DNA from: Chamaesiphon minutus PCC 6605
Lineage (GTDB): Bacteria; Cyanobacteriota; Cyanobacteriia; Cyanobacteriales; Chamaesiphonaceae
Length of the DNA: 64,000 bases
Direction: 5' to 3'
Assembly: GCF_000317145.1 (NCBI RefSeq)
Contig: NC_019697.1
Span: 4,910,886-4,974,885 of the forward strand
How positions within the stretch are numbered: the stretch's first letter is position 1; each line of letters opens with the position of its first letter. Of this stretch, positions 26,572 to 35,345 are shown one piece after another. Both the position numbers and the translations under genes were made by a program. The notes under the pieces were generated by a model. The model did not search any database, had not been told where the DNA came from, and was given only the letters and a program-made list of their open reading frames with translations.

Positions 26572-27495
26572 ATGTTAGCTGAGTTACTGCATTTTCCTAG
26601 TCTAGGTATCGAAAATTTAGCTTCCCTCTTGCAACTTCCCAGTTTAGATCTGGTTAATTTCACTCACGCGATCGATCTCAATTGGGGGCAATTCTTCCTC
26701 GCTTTTCAATTTGTGTCACCTGGAGAAGAAATTTTTAATGTTGTTGGTTTTCGCCTCAAGTGGTATGGCTTATTAATTGCCACCGCAGTATTAATTGGGG
26801 TGAATTTATCGATGCGATTGGCCAAGTCTCGCGATGTCGAACCAGAAGCGATCGCCGATCTGTCGATTTGGTTAGTATTAGCGGCGATTCCTTGCGCACG
26901 ACTATATTATGTCGCTTTTCAATGGCAAAACTATTCGCAACATCCCGAACAAATTATCAAAATTTGGGAAGGCGGAATTGCCATTCATGGAGCGATTATT
27001 GGCGGGTCGATTGCGGCAATTATTTTTGCCAAACTCAAGCAGATTTCATTTTGGCAATTAGCCGATATTGTCGCGCCATCAGTAGCTTTAGGCCAATCGA
27101 TCGGCAGATGGGGTAATTTTTTTAATTCAGAAGCCTACGGAGGGCCGACAGATTTACCATGGAAACTATGTATTCCAAGCGGTGATGGAACTTGCAGTTA
27201 CGTTCATCCCACATTTTTATATGAATCGCTCTGGAATTTACTAGTATTTATCATCTTAATGTGGTTGTTTGTTCGAGACAATAATCGGCATCAACTGCGG
27301 ACTGGTTCGATATTTTTGATGTACTTAATCGCTTATAGTATCGGACGGTTTGGGATTGAAGGTTTACGCACGGATAGTTTAATGTTAGGCTCGCTGAGAA
27401 TCGCTCAAGTAATTAGTTTCGTCGGCATTGCGATCGGCTCGCTCGGTTTATTATGGTTGTATATTCGTCGCCGTCGATTGCCAGACGTGGTTTGA
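26572..27495 (+). CDS. lgt: Prolipoprotein diacylglyceryl transferase
   Basis: A 307-residue integral membrane enzyme that transfers diacylglycerol to the lipobox cysteine of prolipoproteins. Landmarks are the catalytic-region [12 protein letters not shown], the Lgt signature [15 protein letters not shown] and the late [16 protein letters not shown] with essential Arg residues. About seven helices are present. The N-terminus is about 30 residues longer than usual before [12 protein letters not shown], so the true start could be internal; ATG at 26572 is shown. The lipoprotein at 41607-43145 is one likely client. Confidence 0.93.
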   Translation: MLAELLHFPSLGIENLASLLQLPSLDLVNFTHAIDLNWGQFFLAFQFVSPGEEIFNVVGFRLKWYGLLIATAVLIGVNLSMRLAKSRDVEPEAIADLSIWLVLAAIPCARLYYVAFQWQNYSQHPEQIIKIWEGGIAIHGAIIGGSIAAIIFAKLKQISFWQLADIVAPSVALGQSIGRWGNFFNSEAYGGPTDLPWKLCIPSGDGTCSYVHPTFLYESLWNLLVFIILMWLFVRDNNRHQLRTGSIFLMYLIAYSIGRFGIEGLRTDSLMLGSLRIAQVISFVGIAIGSLGLLWLYIRRRRLPDVV

Positions 27496-27535
27496 GTAAT
27501 TGATAGTGGCAAGTGAATAGTGGAAAGTGGAAAGT

Positions 27536-27612
27536 GAACCCATCCATCCATCCACCCATCCTACGGTGGTACAGTCCACCCATCCACCCATCCACAGCCC
27601 CCGCTCCCCGCC
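27536..27612. repeat. CATCCAC/CATC low-complexity repeat tract
   Basis: Tandem catc/cacc units (cccatccatccatccaccca, then ccacccatccacccatccac) separated by a small palindrome, tacggtggtacagtccacc. It lies between lgt and the rhodanese gene. The frames across it are repeat translations. Confidence 0.7.
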
Positions 27613-27703
27613 AAAATAGTAATTAGATTTACGGTGTAGACTACTAGATTGAGCGATCGACCTAATTAGCTGTAAACTAGCACTCATACCCAGCCAGATC
27701 CCG

Positions 27704-28042
27704 ATGAGTTTTACCGAAATTACCGTTACCGAACTAGCGGCAAAAATTGCCGATCCAGATGCACCATATCAGTTTGTGGATGTCAGAGAACCTCACGAAC
27801 TAGAGATCGCGACACTGCCGAGATTTATCAACTTGCCCTTGAGCGAATACGCCAGTTGGTCGCCAGAGATTTATACTCGATTGGACAAAGATATCGAAAC
27901 ACTCGTATTGTGCCATCATGGAATGCGATCGGCGCAAATGAGTCAGTGGCTAATCGAGCGCGGTTTTACGCATGTTAGTAACATTATTGGTGGTATCGAC
28001 GCATACAGCCATTATGTCGATCCCCAAATCGCAAGGTACTAG
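27704..28042 (+). CDS. Rhodanese-like sulfurtransferase
   Basis: A 112-residue single-domain rhodanese with FVDVREPHELEIA and the active-site loop LCHHGMRSAQMSQWL containing the catalytic Cys. Single-domain rhodaneses move sulfane sulfur or act as redox partners; the substrate is not evident. Start is ATG at 27704. It lies upstream of hrcA but with a 232-bp gap holding its own candidate promoter. Confidence 0.88.
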   Translation: MSFTEITVTELAAKIADPDAPYQFVDVREPHELEIATLPRFINLPLSEYASWSPEIYTRLDKDIETLVLCHHGMRSAQMSQWLIERGFTHVSNIIGGIDAYSHYVDPQIARY

Positions 28043-28215
28043 TTACCAACAGACACAATCTTTGGGGATCGCCGTTAGGATCGGTTAAGTTAGTAGTTAC
28101 TTTGGTTACTAAAATTATCCGAGAGCGCGGTATAATTCATCCAGCTTTGTCTATCGAGTGCAAGTGCGATCGATTGGAAGTAATTGCTATCTCCAAGCTA
28201 TTCCTATCGCCACGA

Positions 28216-28246
28216 TTAACACCATCTGTTGAAGAATTGTTATAAT
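28216..28246 (+). promoter_or_regulatory. Candidate sigma-70 promoter upstream of hrcA
   Basis: TATAAT at 28241-28246 with TTAACA at 28216-28221, spacing 19 bp, about 30 bp before the hrcA start. Spacing is longer than ideal. No CIRCE operator (TTAGCACTC-N9-GAGTGCTAA) was found in this gap. Confidence 0.35.
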
Positions 28247-28274
28247 TAATAACTCCGCATAGCGGTAGTAGTTT

Positions 28275-29354
28275 ATGTCATTCGATCTGAATAAACGTCA
28301 TCAACAGATTTTGAAGGCCACGATCCGTCAGTATATTTCTACCGCCGAACCAGTTGGCTCTAAAACGCTCGTAGATGGCTATAATCTGAATATTAGTCCA
28401 GCGACAATTCGTAATGGCTTTGCGACGCTTGAAAAAGCCGGATTTTTGTATCAGCCACATACTTCAGCGGGCAGAGTTCCCTCCGATTTAGGTTATCGCG
28501 TTTATGTCGATCGATTGATTCAGCCTTCGCCAGATATGGGTAAGCAAGTAGAAGAATTGCTAACCGATAAACTCGATTGGGATGGTTGGAGTTTAGAAGC
28601 AATTTTGCGCGGTGCGGTAGAAGTATTAGCCACTCTCAGCGGCTATGTAACGATGATTACGCTACCGCAAGCTCGTCGCTCGACAGTCAAGCATATTCAG
28701 CTCGTGCGAGTAGAAGCAAATAAGATCGTGGTAATTGTAGTCTGGGATGCCTATGAAACCCAGTCGATATTGATGCAATTACCCCAGCAAAGATCGGCAA
28801 GCGATGGCGATTTACTCGATCGCGAGTTGCAAGTTTTATCAAATTTTCTCAATGGCAAATTACGCGGTCGATCGGTATTAGAAGTACTAAAACTAGATTG
28901 GAGCGAACTGGATCGCGAACTTCAGCAATATGTAGATTTGGTTAGGAACTTACTGACCGATCTGTCGCGCCAGTCCAAACCCACGCATACATCGCAAATG
29001 ATGATTTGGGGAATTTCGGAAGTCTTAGGACAGCCGGAATTTTCGCAATTACAACAAGTAAAAACCTTATTGCATTTGTTAGAATCCGAACAGGACAAAA
29101 TTTGGGAATCGATCTTCAAACCCGATCTCGACTCTTCGCTCGATCTCCAACCAAAAGTCGCGATTAGGATCGGTGCCGAAAATCCCCTCAAGCCAATGCA
29201 GACTTGTACGTTGATTTCCACCAATTACCATCAAGATTCGATTCCAGTGGGCAGTGTCGGCTTATTAGGGCCAAAACGGATGCTCTACGAAGACGCGATC
29301 GCCTTAGTTGAATCGGCGGCTGATTATATTTCAACAGCTATCAGTCAAGAATAA
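28275..29354 (+). CDS. hrcA: Heat-inducible transcription repressor HrcA
   Basis: A 359-residue HrcA. The N-terminal winged helix contains ISTAEPVGSKTLVDGYNLNI and SPATIRNGFATLEKAGFLYQ, followed by PHTSAGRVPSDLGYRVYVDR, the family hallmark. The C-terminal GAF-like domain ends PVGSVGLLGPKRMLYEDAIA. It represses groESL/chaperone genes at CIRCE operators. No chaperone gene or CIRCE is in this window, so its targets lie elsewhere. Confidence 0.95.
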   Translation: MSFDLNKRHQQILKATIRQYISTAEPVGSKTLVDGYNLNISPATIRNGFATLEKAGFLYQPHTSAGRVPSDLGYRVYVDRLIQPSPDMGKQVEELLTDKLDWDGWSLEAILRGAVEVLATLSGYVTMITLPQARRSTVKHIQLVRVEANKIVVIVVWDAYETQSILMQLPQQRSASDGDLLDRELQVLSNFLNGKLRGRSVLEVLKLDWSELDRELQQYVDLVRNLLTDLSRQSKPTHTSQMMIWGISEVLGQPEFSQLQQVKTLLHLLESEQDKIWESIFKPDLDSSLDLQPKVAIRIGAENPLKPMQTCTLISTNYHQDSIPVGSVGLLGPKRMLYEDAIALVESAADYISTAISQE

Positions 29355-29443
29355 TTATATTAATCGATCGATGTTTAATCCTGGTGGTGGCGGGTGGTTT
29401 TTGTCCGAGATCGAACAGTAACATCGATATTAAATTGCGTAAA

Positions 29444-29490
29444 GCGGATGCGCTCCGGTCGGGTTCCCCGATCGTGGAAGCGCACTAAGC
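29444..29490. repeat. Second copy of the GCGGATGCGCTCCG palindromic repeat
   Basis: The sequence gcggatgcgctccggtcggg then ttccccgatcg...gcgc matches the start of the block at 20819 with few changes. Inner symmetry is tcggg-tt-ccccga. It lies between hrcA and the next gene. Confidence 0.6.
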
Positions 29491-29513
29491 ACCCACCCTT
29501 ACAGATCTAAAAA

Positions 29514-30203
29514 ATGTGGAATAAAATTGTTTTTGGAGGATTATGGCTGGGATTTGTTGGGTATGCGTTCTTATTGGCTCCACCCGATCGACCCGATACT
29601 TTGCCGTTAATTATCAATCTTTCTACAGGGAAATGGACGGGGATAAATCCGCTAATTATTGCTCTATTTAACTTGATGGGAATCTTGCCGATGGTGTATG
29701 CCTGTCTCATCTTAATTGATGGCAAAATTCAGAAACTTCCGGCTGGCGTATTCAGCGCGATCTCTTTTGGGGTGGGCGCGTTTGCGATTTTACCCTATTT
29801 AGCCATTCGGCAATCTCTATCTGGTGTGGAAGTGGAACGGATACGATCGAATGGGATCGATCGGGGTGGTATAATTAAGCTGATAGATTCGCGTTGGCTC
29901 GGAGTTGCACTGACGATCGGCACGTCGATCTTATTGGTTTATGGAATTACTCAAGGAAATTGGCCGGATTTTGTTCGTCAATGGCAAACGAGCAGATTTA
30001 TCCACGTCATGAGTTTAGACTTTTGTCTACTAACATTACTCTTACCTGTGGCGATCTCCGATGACATTAACTTGCGTCATTTTACCAACCCACAAACAAT
30101 CAAATTATTGTCGTGGTTACCACTATTTGGTGCGCTCATCTATTTATGCACTCGGCCTAATCTAATCGATGCTAATAATAGATCTAGCCAGAAATTAGTT
30201 TAA
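29514..30203 (+). CDS. Conserved polytopic membrane protein, unknown function
   Basis: A 229-residue protein with six or seven hydrophobic segments. Recognisable blocks are GGLWLGFVGYAFLLAPPDRP at the N-terminus, NPLIIALFNLMGILPMVYAC and TSRFIHVMSLDFCLLTLLLP near the C-terminus. It resembles an uncharacterised membrane family widespread in cyanobacteria and plastid-bearing eukaryotes. No catalytic residues stand out. Start is ATG at 29514. It precedes hisH by about 80 bp and may be co-transcribed. Confidence 0.6.
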   Translation: MWNKIVFGGLWLGFVGYAFLLAPPDRPDTLPLIINLSTGKWTGINPLIIALFNLMGILPMVYACLILIDGKIQKLPAGVFSAISFGVGAFAILPYLAIRQSLSGVEVERIRSNGIDRGGIIKLIDSRWLGVALTIGTSILLVYGITQGNWPDFVRQWQTSRFIHVMSLDFCLLTLLLPVAISDDINLRHFTNPQTIKLLSWLPLFGALIYLCTRPNLIDANNRSSQKLV

Positions 30204-30284
30204 ATCAGTATCCGGAATAAATTGCCGCCAATGCGAGTCAACTTTTATCCAGAGAACTGCTAGCTTCAACACTCAACTATACTC

Positions 30285-30914
30285 ATGCTAAAAATTGCCG
30301 TTGTAGACTACGATATGGGAAACTTACACTCCGTTTGTAAGGGTCTGCAACATGCTGGCGCGGACACAGTAATTACCCACGAAGCGGCAGAATTAGCGGC
30401 TGCGGATGCGATCGTCTTACCGGGAGTAGGTTCTTTCGATCCGGCGATGAATAAGATTCGCGATCGAGACTTGGAGCAACCACTCAAAGATATTATTGCC
30501 ACTGGCAAACCATTTCTAGGAATTTGCTTGGGATTGCAGATTTTATTCGAGCGATCGGATGAGGGCAAAGAAGCTGGCTTAGGCATCATCCCTGGCACCG
30601 TGCGTAAATTTCAGCCAGAACCCAATCTTACCATCCCGCAAATGGGTTGGAATCAAATTCACCTCACACAGCCAAACTGTCCGTTGTGGGGGGAAATAGA
30701 CACCAATGCGTGGGTATATTTCGACCACTCCTACTATGTCGATCCCAGTAGTTCGCCAGTTGCGGCTGCGACAGTGACCCATGGGACACAAACTGTAACC
30801 GCTGCGATCGCGCGCGACAATGTGATGGCAGTCCAGTTTCACCCCGAAAAGTCTGCCACTATCGGACTACAGATGCTGGCCAATTTTGTCCAAATGGTCG
30901 ATCGAGCGTCATAA
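30285..30914 (+). CDS. hisH: Imidazole glycerol phosphate synthase, glutaminase subunit
   Basis: A 209-residue class I amidotransferase that feeds ammonia to HisF in histidine synthesis. It starts KIAVVDYDMGNLHSVCKGLQ. The nucleophile Cys lies in GICLGLQILF, and the His/Glu pair lies in VQFHPEKSA. It is full length. hisF is not nearby, as is usual for dispersed his genes in cyanobacteria. A strong terminator follows. Confidence 0.95.
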   Translation: MLKIAVVDYDMGNLHSVCKGLQHAGADTVITHEAAELAAADAIVLPGVGSFDPAMNKIRDRDLEQPLKDIIATGKPFLGICLGLQILFERSDEGKEAGLGIIPGTVRKFQPEPNLTIPQMGWNQIHLTQPNCPLWGEIDTNAWVYFDHSYYVDPSSSPVAAATVTHGTQTVTAAIARDNVMAVQFHPEKSATIGLQMLANFVQMVDRAS

Positions 30915-30942
30915 ATCTTGAAGGTTGCTACAAGTTGTGATT

Positions 30943-30991
30943 AAAAATGAGGGTAGGCGGCAATTTGTGAATTACCCCTACCCTCATTTTT
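30943..30991. terminator. Bidirectional terminator between hisH and the polysaccharide locus
   Basis: 14-bp perfect arms aaaaatgagggtag (30943-30956) and ctaccctcattttt (30978-30991), loop 21 nt, with A- and T-runs on the outer sides. It separates the convergent hisH and glycosyltransferase genes. Confidence 0.88.
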
Positions 30992-31051
30992 GACAGACGA
31001 TCGCAGCAAACTATAAATAGATTGACGATCGAGTAACGCCCAATTATAGAT

Positions 31052-32497
31052 TTAATGCGAGGCTAAAGATTGAAATAATCGCAAGTAGTCTTGAGCGATT
31101 TTTTCGGAGGTGTAATTTTTGCGACAATAGTCACGACCAGATCGGCCTAGCTCCTGTGTCAATTGCGGATTTTGGCTGAGTCGGTACAGATAGTCTGCCA
31201 ATCCTTGACTGTCGCCATTGCGCACGGACACGCCGCAATTTGCTGCCGCGAAGACTTCGTTTAGATAAGAATTTTCTGGACAAATGCTGACAATTGGCCG
31301 ACCGGAGGCCAAAGCTGAGTATAACTTACTCGGAGCGACCAATCCTTCCATACCCTCACTGATACTGACGATCGAGACATCACAAGCCGTAAGTGAATAG
31401 GGTAAATTCTCGCGGGGCTGGTAGGGTAAAAATAAGCAGTTAGTCAGACCCATTTCGTCTACACGATGCTGAAAATCTTTCCGCTTTTCGCCGCTGCCGA
31501 TAAATACAAATCGGATCGGAGTCTTGCGCAAGCGCACGACTGCATCAAATAACGTCTCCATATCGTGACAGCGACCCATATTCCCGGAATACAACACCGT
31601 AAATGGCTCCACTAATCCGTGCTCTTTGGCAAACCAGTTGTCTTGCTTGAGTCGAGGAAAGATCTGTTCGGAATCGACCCAACTTGGGATGACGACAATT
31701 TTGCGCTCGATGCCTGGTTGTTTGGCCAGAATCCGCTCTTTCATACTCTCGCTCAAAACAATAATTGCCGCAGCGCGCTTCCAAGTCAAGCGATTGAACC
31801 GCTCCCACAAACGCGCAATCAAATGGTGTTTTTTGATGACATCTAGCTCGATGGCGATATCTGGATACAGATCGTAGAGCAGACAAACGTAGCGAATTTT
31901 GCAAATATGACTGAGGAGATACCCCAAAATCGGTAGAAATGGTGGTGCAGTTGTTAACAAGACTAACTCACGTCGATCGCGATTGCGGAGCAGGTGCAGT
32001 GCTGTCCGCACAAAAAAGATTGCGCCAGCAACGGCTTTGCCACGAATGCGTTGGGGCCAAAACCGAGCGGATTGGGAGCGGCGCACGAGTAAGGATTCGT
32101 GAGATTCGAGTCGAGGCGAATCATCTCGATCGAACGCATAAGATGGCTGGCTGGTAAAAACATCTACCTTGCCGAAGCTTTTAAGATTGTGAGCTAATTC
32201 TTCAATCAATTGGCCTGTTGCCGCATAGTCTGGCGGAAAAAACTGATTGATAATCTTCAGGTCGATTGGGGCATAATTTTGTAGAGGTTGGTTAGAGATA
32301 AGTTCCTGTTCGTTAGGATACTTTTTGCGGGAAATAGAACTGGTTTCGGGGGTGTTGATTTTAGTGGAGGAAGGCATATTGCTAGCTTGTGGGGAGGAAT
32401 GCTTAATAAATAAAGCCATCATTTTTACCAGTCTTGCTGCACAACTGAGCACAAATGCTAAATTAATGGATGGGATAATGCATTTTTCGCAAATCAA
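31052..32497 (-). CDS. Glycosyltransferase family 4 (WcaI-like)
   Basis: A GT-B enzyme. The recognisable domain begins with INQFFPPDYAATGQLIEELA at about residue 83 and ends with the retaining-GT motif region SEGMEGLVAPSKLYSALASG. The C-terminal donor domain includes VLYSGNMGRCHDMETL. It resembles WcaI/colanic-acid-type transferases. The first 80 residues are unlike the family and low in structure; ATG at 32422 or 32377 are alternative starts. It is the most promoter-distal minus-strand gene of the polysaccharide region and is divergent from the WcaF-like gene. Confidence 0.85.
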   Translation of the reverse strand: MICEKCIIPSINLAFVLSCAARLVKMMALFIKHSSPQASNMPSSTKINTPETSSISRKKYPNEQELISNQPLQNYAPIDLKIINQFFPPDYAATGQLIEELAHNLKSFGKVDVFTSQPSYAFDRDDSPRLESHESLLVRRSQSARFWPQRIRGKAVAGAIFFVRTALHLLRNRDRRELVLLTTAPPFLPILGYLLSHICKIRYVCLLYDLYPDIAIELDVIKKHHLIARLWERFNRLTWKRAAAIIVLSESMKERILAKQPGIERKIVVIPSWVDSEQIFPRLKQDNWFAKEHGLVEPFTVLYSGNMGRCHDMETLFDAVVRLRKTPIRFVFIGSGEKRKDFQHRVDEMGLTNCLFLPYQPRENLPYSLTACDVSIVSISEGMEGLVAPSKLYSALASGRPIVSICPENSYLNEVFAAANCGVSVRNGDSQGLADYLYRLSQNPQLTQELGRSGRDYCRKNYTSEKIAQDYLRLFQSLASH

Positions 32498-32796
32498 GCA
32501 TGAACTATAAGGATTACAGGATATTTATATATATAGTACCCTTAATATCTATAAAGATAGCTAAAATCTTTGAAAATTTACTTTTGACTCCGCTGCGTCA
32601 CTAGCTGAAGTATCCACATTTAGGTAAAGTTTTGACTGAGTATCCGAAGATTTACACCAGTACAAGTTCAACATATTTTATTAATGCTGACATCTTACTA
32701 TAATATTCCGATGTGAAGCTGTCCACTATATTTGAATACACTCTGATGAATGATAATTAATTTTGTTTTGGCAACTTGGGCGGAGATAATAATATT
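32498..32796. other. Divergent intergenic region
   Basis: A 299-bp AT-rich gap between the divergent GT4 and WcaF-like genes (tatatatatagtaccctt near 32530, tactataatattccgatg near 32696). It likely contains both promoters, but I cannot place -35/-10 pairs with confidence. Confidence 0.4.
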
Positions 32797-33426
32797 ATGC
32801 GTTTAGACAAGTATACAGTTGGTGCATATTCACCTGGCGCACCATTATGGAAACAAATTGCTTGGTATTATCTCGGTTCGCCATTAGTAAGCAGCTACTG
32901 GATGGTGGGTTCTGACTTCAAATGTTGGTTATTACGTTGTTTTGGCGCGCGAGTGGGCGATGGGGTGCGGATCAAGCCAGGTGTGAAGGTCAAGTTTCCG
33001 TGGCGATTGACTGTGGGCGAGCATGTGTGGTTGGGTGAGAATTGCTGGATCGATAATGTTGCCGCAGTAACGATCGACAGCCATACTTGTATCTCTCAAG
33101 ACGTATATCTATGTACGGGGAACCATGATTGGAGCAGTCCCAGTTTCGACCTCAAAGCTACGCCAATTCATATCGGCGAGGGTTGTTGGATTGCCGCACG
33201 TGCGATGGTGGGGCCAGGAGCGACAATCGGATGCGGTGCTGTGCTGTGCATGGGAAGTGTGGCAGGTCGCTCGTTAGCACCAATGACGATTTATGCTGGC
33301 AATCCCGCACAGCCGATCAAGGAGCGACAAATGTCGGCAAATTTAGAGGAGCTGGACATGGCGAACGCAGATCCTAATTCGATGCGATCGGGATTAGTAA
33401 AATCGGTCAATAATAGCTGTTTTTAG
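32797..33426 (+). CDS. WcaF-like acetyltransferase (left-handed beta-helix)
   Basis: About 209 residues from ATG at 32797, with GGAG 14-17 bp upstream; a TTG at 32776 would add seven residues. Hexapeptide repeats run through most of the protein (IKPGVKVKFPWRLTVGEHVW, IGEGCWIAARAMVGPGATIG). The catalytic-type His lies in CTGNHDWSSPSFDL, as in the WcaF/NodL/maltose acetyltransferase group. It likely O-acetylates a sugar of the surface polysaccharide. It is the only plus-strand gene in the right half of the window. Confidence 0.85.
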   Translation: MRLDKYTVGAYSPGAPLWKQIAWYYLGSPLVSSYWMVGSDFKCWLLRCFGARVGDGVRIKPGVKVKFPWRLTVGEHVWLGENCWIDNVAAVTIDSHTCISQDVYLCTGNHDWSSPSFDLKATPIHIGEGCWIAARAMVGPGATIGCGAVLCMGSVAGRSLAPMTIYAGNPAQPIKERQMSANLEELDMANADPNSMRSGLVKSVNNSCF

Positions 33427-33793
33427 ATATTAGTATTTTTTAATACAGATTTTGAAAATTATTTAGCTTGGGGCGCAGGAGATTGAATCTCGATCGAGTA
33501 ATGTCTATTGATTGCCAACCATAATTATGGTGATGGATTAGCGTCTAATTAATTAGCTATTAGCGCGCGATCCCCAAGCTTAATTCACTCCAACAGTTGT
33601 CGATTGTCATGGGTGGATCGCACGCTTTCTAGCGATAGAGTATCGATTGGAGCTAAAAATTCAACCGATCGAGTGCCAAGATTTATGTATAATATATTAC
33701 AGAAATTTGAGTGCAAACGATGTCTACCAATCTAGCGGCGAACGATAAGGTCGATCGAATTCTCGATCTCGATTTTATTAACAGCGAGCTATT
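33427..33793. other. 367-bp gap with a possible 25-codon ORF
   Basis: Mostly AT-rich non-coding DNA. Near its right end an ATG at 33720 opens a 25-codon frame (STNLAANDKVDRILDLDFIN...) ending at 33797, overlapping the stop of the convergent GT2 gene by 4 bp. It could be the start of a decayed gene; I do not call it as real. Confidence 0.35.
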
Positions 33794-34570
33794 TTAGTCG
33801 ATTGTCTTTGTCTTGTAAAACTCATGTTCGATTAACTTAATCGATAGTATTAGCTCTGCAAAGACTCGCTGAAATGCGTAATAGATACCATGCCAACCAT
33901 CCAGAATCCCGCCTTTATAAATTAGGCAATAGACAAAAACTAGTACTGGCGCGATAACTTTAGCCAGTCTAATTTTATCTACAAAACTTAGTTGTGTTGG
34001 TGGTATATCGATCAGCTTTTTCATTTCTAAGTCTGCATATTTAATTTGCGAGTTAAACCATCTATTTACAGGTTTACGGTCGTCATGATAAATATGCTCT
34101 TTGAGAGTACCTGACAGACCTTTATTTACCAATAATTGGGTATGCCCGTCATCAATATAAGTACATGCCTCCTTGCGAAATAGTGCTTGACGCGGCGGAA
34201 GAATGGCTCGCTGTAAAGGTTTGCCAAATACGCAAAACTTGAACGGTACAAAGTAACCGTCGATCGAGCGATCGTTTAAAGCTGAAATCTCACCTACTAG
34301 TCGATCGGGAATACAATAGTCAGCATCGAGCGAAAGTACCCACTCCGAACTAACTTGTCGCACACCATAGTTCCATTGAATGGCATGAGTATCGAAAGCA
34401 CGTTGGAAGACTTTGACACAAGGATAAGATTTGAGAATATTTAAGGTTTCATCATTACTATAACTGTCGATAACTACAATCTCTTTTGCCCATGCTAATT
34501 TTTCGATAGTTCGAGCTATATTGGGTGCTTCATTATAAGTGAGGATTAACGGGGTAACTTTATCTAACAT
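33794..34570 (-). CDS. Glycosyltransferase family 2 (WaaE/KdtX-like)
   Basis: A 258-residue GT-A enzyme. The fold opens LTYNEAPNIARTIEKL, then VVIDSYSNDET, then the metal-binding DAD at 82-84 (LSLDADYCIPD). A C-terminal hydrophobic segment (VIAPVLVFVYCLIYKGG) suggests membrane association. WaaE-like GT2 enzymes add glucose or heptose-linked sugars in surface glycans. It follows sdhB by 37 bp on the same strand. Confidence 0.85.
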   Translation of the reverse strand: MLDKVTPLILTYNEAPNIARTIEKLAWAKEIVVIDSYSNDETLNILKSYPCVKVFQRAFDTHAIQWNYGVRQVSSEWVLSLDADYCIPDRLVGEISALNDRSIDGYFVPFKFCVFGKPLQRAILPPRQALFRKEACTYIDDGHTQLLVNKGLSGTLKEHIYHDDRKPVNRWFNSQIKYADLEMKKLIDIPPTQLSFVDKIRLAKVIAPVLVFVYCLIYKGGILDGWHGIYYAFQRVFAELILSIKLIEHEFYKTKTID

Positions 34571-34607
34571 TTGTGGCTATAGGTAATGATTTACTCTAGA
34601 TCCGAAC

Positions 34608-35345
34608 CTAAGATCGAGCTTGACGGTATTCTCGATTGAGATGGGCGATAGTTGCTAGAGAAATTTCTTTGGGACATACCGCCGAGCAGGAGCCAGTATT
34701 ACTACAACTACCAAAACCTTCTTTGTCCATCTGTGTCACCATATTCAGAGCGCGGCGTTGTCGTTCGGGTTGCCCTTGTGGCAAGAGTGATAAGTGGGAG
34801 ACTTTTGCTGCGACAAACAGCATTGCCGAGCTATTTTTACAAGCAGCAACACAGGCTCCGCAACCGATACACATTGCATCGGCAAAAGCAGCAGCGGCGA
34901 TATCTTTGGCAATGGGTGTCGCATTAGCATCTACAGCGTTGCCAGTATTGACGGAAATATAGCCGCCAGATTGGATAATGCGATCGAATGCCGATCGATC
35001 GACCATTAAGTCTTTGATTATTGGAAAAGCATTCGCACGCCAGGGTTCGACTGTAATCGTGTCCCCATCCCGATAGGAACGCATATAGAGCTGACAGGTA
35101 GTACTAGCTGTCTTGGCACCATGCGGGCGACCATTGATATACATCGCACAGGAACCGCAAATACCTTCACGACAATCATGGTCGAAGGCGATCGGGTCTT
35201 CATCTGCGATAATCAGGTTTTGATTGAGTAGATCGATCGTTTCCAAAAAAGACATGTCTGGCGAAACGTCAGCAAGCTGATATGCCACAAATCGACCGCT
35301 AGATTGGGCTGAGGCTTGTCGCCAAATTTTGAGAGTGAGTTTCAT
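34608..35345 (-). CDS. sdhB: Succinate dehydrogenase iron-sulfur subunit
   Basis: A 245-residue SdhB/FrdB. The [2Fe-2S] ligands are in CREGICGSC (Cys58, 63, 66) and TTC (84). Ferredoxin-type ligands follow in [11 protein letters not shown] and [12 protein letters not shown] for the [4Fe-4S] and [3Fe-4S] clusters. The length and [11 protein letters not shown] segment resemble the type-B (Bacteroidetes/epsilonproteobacterial-like) enzymes. It overlaps sdhA by 4 bp. It passes electrons from flavin to the membrane quinone site. Confidence 0.95.
   Translation of the reverse strand: MKLTLKIWRQASAQSSGRFVAYQLADVSPDMSFLETIDLLNQNLIIADEDPIAFDHDCREGICGSCAMYINGRPHGAKTASTTCQLYMRSYRDGDTITVEPWRANAFPIIKDLMVDRSAFDRIIQSGGYISVNTGNAVDANATPIAKDIAAAAFADAMCIGCGACVAACKNSSAMLFVAAKVSHLSLLPQGQPERQRRALNMVTQMDKEGFGSCSNTGSCSAVCPKEISLATIAHLNREYRQARS

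Noticed and set aside
28043-28274. CIRCE operator upstream of hrcA
   Set aside because: A tagcactc half-site occurs near 27680 but there is no matching gagtgcta arm at the right spacing.
33720-33797. 25-codon ORF before the GT2 gene
   Set aside because: Too short, no family, and overlaps the convergent gene's stop; kept only as a note.
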